Below, one piece after another: positions 61,666 through 64,000 of a stretch of 64,000 bases of DNA; position 1 is the stretch's first letter, and every line of letters starts with the position of its first letter. Origin of the DNA: Planctomycetaceae bacterium. GTDB taxonomy: Bacteria; Planctomycetota; Planctomycetia; Planctomycetales; Planctomycetaceae. Location: the NCBI GenBank assembly GCA_021732975.1, contig JAKFWC010000024.1, positions 373,634 to 437,633 on the forward strand, read 5' to 3'. The translations under genes and the position numbers were made by a program. The notes below the pieces were generated by a model, which saw only the letters and a program-made list of their open reading frames with translations, had not been told where the DNA came from and searched no databases.

Positions 61666-62427
61666 ATGATTCTGGACCTGTTTCGACTGGACGGACGAAT
61701 CGCCCTCGTGACCGGCGCCACGCGCGGCCTGGGCCAGGCGATGGCCGTCGGACTCGCGGAGGCGGGGGCCGACATCGTCACCGTCTCCCGTCGCAACGAC
61801 TGTGACGAAGTCCGCGGCATGGTCGAAGCTGCCGGGCGAAAGTTCTGGTCATTTACGGCAGACCTCGGCTCACCGACCGATCGTGTCGGCCTGATGGACC
61901 GCATCATAGATACGACCGGACGAATCGATATTCTCGTCAACAACGCCGGAATCACTCATCGGCATCGGCCGGAGGTGTATCCGCTCAGCGAGTGGAGCGC
62001 CCTGCTGGAAGTGCATCTCACGGCCGCGTTCGATTTGTGTCAGCAGGTCGCCCCCGGGATGTTGCAGCGCGGCCGCGGTAAGATCATCAACATCGGCTCG
62101 GTGATGACATACCAGGGAGGCTTCAATATCCCGGCGTATGCCGCGGCGAAGCACGCCCTTGCCGGGTTGACCAAGTCACTGGCCAATGCGTGGAGCAGTC
62201 AGGGAATCAACGTCAACGGCATCTGTCCGGGCTACTTTGAAACGACACTGTCCGACGCGCTGCAGGATGATCCGATTCGCGGGCCGCAGATTCTCGATCG
62301 CATTCCGTGCGGACGTTGGGGCCAACCGGAAGAGCTCGCGGGAACGGTGGTATTCCTGGCATCCGATGCTGCGAACTACCTGCACGGCAGCATGGTGGAT
62401 GTGGACGGCGGATGGTTATCGCGGTGA
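61666..62427 (+). CDS. Short-chain dehydrogenase, KduD-like
   Basis: A 253-residue SDR. Cofactor motif GATRGLGQ near 17-24, NNAG near 92-95, catalytic Ser in NIGSVMTYQG near 141-150, and YAAAK near 156-160. The N-terminus MILDLFRLDGRIALVTGATRG and the C-terminus MVDVDGGWLSR resemble 2-deoxy-D-gluconate/2-keto-3-deoxygluconate 3-dehydrogenases (KduD). Pectin or uronate degradation genes are not adjacent, so the substrate is uncertain. ATG at 61666; the open frame extends upstream without family similarity. Confidence 0.87.
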   Translation: MILDLFRLDGRIALVTGATRGLGQAMAVGLAEAGADIVTVSRRNDCDEVRGMVEAAGRKFWSFTADLGSPTDRVGLMDRIIDTTGRIDILVNNAGITHRHRPEVYPLSEWSALLEVHLTAAFDLCQQVAPGMLQRGRGKIINIGSVMTYQGGFNIPAYAAAKHALAGLTKSLANAWSSQGINVNGICPGYFETTLSDALQDDPIRGPQILDRIPCGRWGQPEELAGTVVFLASDAANYLHGSMVDVDGGWLSR

Positions 62428-62493
62428 TAGAGGGACAAAAGGACGCGAACTCGGGATCCTGCAAAGCACAAGCGATTTCTGCCCACTCAACTC

Positions 62494-63150
62494 TCAACCA
62501 TTCACTCTCAACTTTTCTCGTTGCTTCCATACATCGCCCGAGAACAAGTCGACCATCTTTGCGAGGCCCGCCTCGACGAGTTCCTGGCCCGATACGAAGC
62601 GGCCGGGGCGACACCAGGATTTGATTCTTTCAACATCGCAGCCGAAGAGATTCGCCAGCAGGAGGTCGTGATCGACTTCCATCAATTGGAAGTGCCGGGC
62701 CCATTCGGCGGCTTCTTCCAGACGGACCTGCTCTTCGCTCTGCCAGCGGATGGGGTGAAACAACAGTGTTGCGTGCGGCGTGACGTATCGCTCGGCACAC
62801 GCGGCCAAGGGCATGAGGGCCGCGGAACTGCATTCTCCCGCGACGACACCCACGGCCTGCAAACCCCGCAGACGGATGAGGCTCGCCAGCGCCAAGCCGA
62901 TGTAGGCGCTGCCGCCGCAGGAATCGAAAAAAATCGTGCCGCTGGAATTGCGGGGCAGATGTAACAGATGTTCGTGCAGATCGCCCGGTTTGTCAGCAAG
63001 TTCCCCCGCGATGACAATTTCCCAGCCGTTACGCGGCCCTTCATACGGCGGCCCCGCCCACGGAGGATTGGGATACGAACGGTATCCACTGCGGGGTTTA
63101 CGGTCTTCGTCGCGGGAACGTCCGCGGCGCGGGATCGGCAATTTCGTCAC
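62494..63150 (-). CDS. ClpP-like serine protease
   Basis: A 218-residue protein with the ClpP/crotonase fold. Catalytic Ser109 is in [14 protein letters not shown] (aligned with the ClpP GQAASMGA loop) and catalytic His132 is in TLLFHPIRW (aligned with MIHQP). [20 protein letters not shown] near 73-92 is the first oxyanion-loop helix. The extra N-terminus (about 40 residues, Arg/Pro rich, [19 protein letters not shown]) is not found in housekeeping ClpP, and the sequence is diverged. It may be a non-canonical ClpP paralogue or an SDH-like membrane protease. GTG start at 63150 with only a weak ribosome binding site. No clpX is adjacent. Confidence 0.78.
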   Translation of the reverse strand: MTKLPIPRRGRSRDEDRKPRSGYRSYPNPPWAGPPYEGPRNGWEIVIAGELADKPGDLHEHLLHLPRNSSGTIFFDSCGGSAYIGLALASLIRLRGLQAVGVVAGECSSAALMPLAACAERYVTPHATLLFHPIRWQSEEQVRLEEAAEWARHFQLMEVDHDLLLANLFGCDVERIKSWCRPGRFVSGQELVEAGLAKMVDLFSGDVWKQREKLRVNG

Positions 63151-63222
63151 GCAAATACTTTCGATAAAGAAATCTGTCCGCCCGTTTTACCGACCGAAAC
63201 GCGTCACGACAAGAATGACCGT

Positions 63223-63308
63223 GTCAGAGCCGCGACCGTCAGAGAGCGCGTTCTTGCAGTGAAGCTCATCAGGAGAAGAACTCACTCTCTTACGGTCGCG
63301 GCTCTGAC
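63223..63308. repeat. Inverted repeat with GTCAGAGCCGCGACCGT ends
   Basis: Left arm GTCAGAGCCGCGACCGT then CAGAGAG; right arm CTCTCTTACGGTCGCGGCTC then TGAC. A 38-base spacer separates them. The 3' end is two bases from the dprA stop codon. It is a recognisable type of planctomycete intergenic hairpin. Confidence 0.75.
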
Positions 63309-63310
63309 AA

Positions 63311-64000
63311 TTATTTTCGCACCACGAAACCACCCGGCAGGCGTCGCACCAGTTGTCGCATTTCGAGAACGGTCAGCGTGGTCAGTACGCGGCTGGTTTC
63401 CAACCCCGCAGCCCGGACGACTTCATCCACCGAGAGCGCATCGGTCGGCACGCATTGCAGCACAGCTCGTTCCTGATCGCTGAGTAGCAATTCCGCAGGG
63501 TGATGAATTTTCTCGGCGGGCACGGCGGCTTTCGGCACGGGCGTCGTCAACGGACCGAGCGATTTCAACACGTCATCGACATCACGGATGAGCGTCACAC
63601 CGTCACGAATCAGATCGAGGCAGCCGAGACTATGTTCGCTGTCGATTCGTCCCGGCACGGCGAAGACTTCGCGGTTCTGTTCCATTGCATGCCGGGCCGT
63701 GTGCAACGCCCCACTGGCACGACCGGCTTCGACGACAATGACGCCGAGCGAGAGTCCCGCAATGATGCGGTTGCGTTGCGGAAAAAGGCCGGGCAACGGT
63801 TGTTGACGGAGTGGCGATTCGGTCAGCAGCGCACCACTGGCTGCGACTTCTTCGGCCAGTTCGCGATGCTCCGGGGGATAGATCGTTTGCAACCCGGTCG
63901 CAAACACGGCAAGGGTCCGCCCACCGGCTTGCAACGCGCCGCGATGGGCACACGCATCGATTCCGCGGGCCAAACCGCTCACCACGGTGATGCCCGCGCG
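63311..64000 (-). CDS. dprA: DNA processing protein DprA, 5' end cut by window edge
   Basis: Binds single-stranded DNA entering the cell and loads RecA during natural transformation. The 230 visible residues start inside the Rossmann-like domain: SGLARGIDACAHRGAL, VFATGLQTIYPPEHREL, FPQRNRIIAGLSLGVIVVEA and GALHTARHAMEQNREVFAVPG. These are the hallmark DprA/Smf motifs. The C-terminal part (from about 165 on) is a winged-helix-like domain (LSVDEVVRAAGLETSRVLTTLTVLEM) seen in many DprA proteins. The frame is open to the window edge and the N-terminal SAM domain lies outside. Confidence 0.93.
   Translation of the reverse strand, partial: RAGITVVSGLARGIDACAHRGALQAGGRTLAVFATGLQTIYPPEHRELAEEVAASGALLTESPLRQQPLPGLFPQRNRIIAGLSLGVIVVEAGRASGALHTARHAMEQNREVFAVPGRIDSEHSLGCLDLIRDGVTLIRDVDDVLKSLGPLTTPVPKAAVPAEKIHHPAELLLSDQERAVLQCVPTDALSVDEVVRAAGLETSRVLTTLTVLEMRQLVRRLPGGFVVRK

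Overview
The window reads as a chromosome segment of a planctomycete (order Planctomycetales), GC rich and packed with genes. The diagnosis rests on family content. There are three pairs of secreted c-type-cytochrome DUF1549/DUF1553 proteins with DUF1501 proteins carrying twin-arginine signals, a fourth lone DUF1501 gene, a DUF1559 pseudopilin-like protein with a lipoprotein of the kind found beside such genes, an FG-GAP/ASPIC-UnbV protein, and many leaderless-looking intergenic hairpin repeats. No rRNA, CRISPR array, prophage or complete insertion sequence is visible. One tRNA gene is present. The species cannot be named from the sequence.

Layout. 1-14 kb holds housekeeping and metabolic genes, mostly on the minus strand: a Na/Ca exchanger cut by the window edge, a flotillin-like SPFH protein, a two-domain oxidoreductase, kbl, a GH57 glucanotransferase and argH. 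14-20 kb holds a secreted beta-propeller protein, a dynamin-like GTPase, PPK2 and a run of three very small genes (two of 36 and 39 codons). 20-42 kb is dominated by secreted catabolic-type modules: a nucleotide-sugar dehydrogenase, then the DUF1549/DUF1553-DUF1501 pairs, a DUF1963 protein next to a WGR-SUKH protein, an LCCL-domain protein, a CocE-type hydrolase and a dimethylformamidase-like protein. 41.7-42.5 kb is a 767-base stretch without an ordinary gene. It carries a palindrome, a 13-codon open frame with a near-perfect ribosome binding site, competing hairpins and a strong intrinsic terminator. I consider it the best candidate for an undescribed RNA element. 42.4-53 kb holds small enzymes, an unusually long GlnE with an embedded pair of ACT-like domains, and a large membrane-TPR protein. 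53-59 kb holds secreted and anchored proteins. 59.3-60.1 kb is a mobile-element graveyard (IS5-type transposase tail, tyrosine-integrase tail) beside tRNA-Lys. 60-64 kb ends with a DUF1501 gene, an SDR, a ClpP-like protease and dprA, which is cut by the window edge.

The second theme is repeats. At least nine kinds of short inverted or dispersed repeat occupy the gaps between genes. Some are multi-copy inside this window (families A, B, D, E). Several touch stop codons of the adjoining genes, and in two cases the repeat supplies the stop codon itself. Start sites were moved downstream from the longest open frame wherever a ribosome binding site, a signal peptide or a repeat boundary argued for it; the entries say when.
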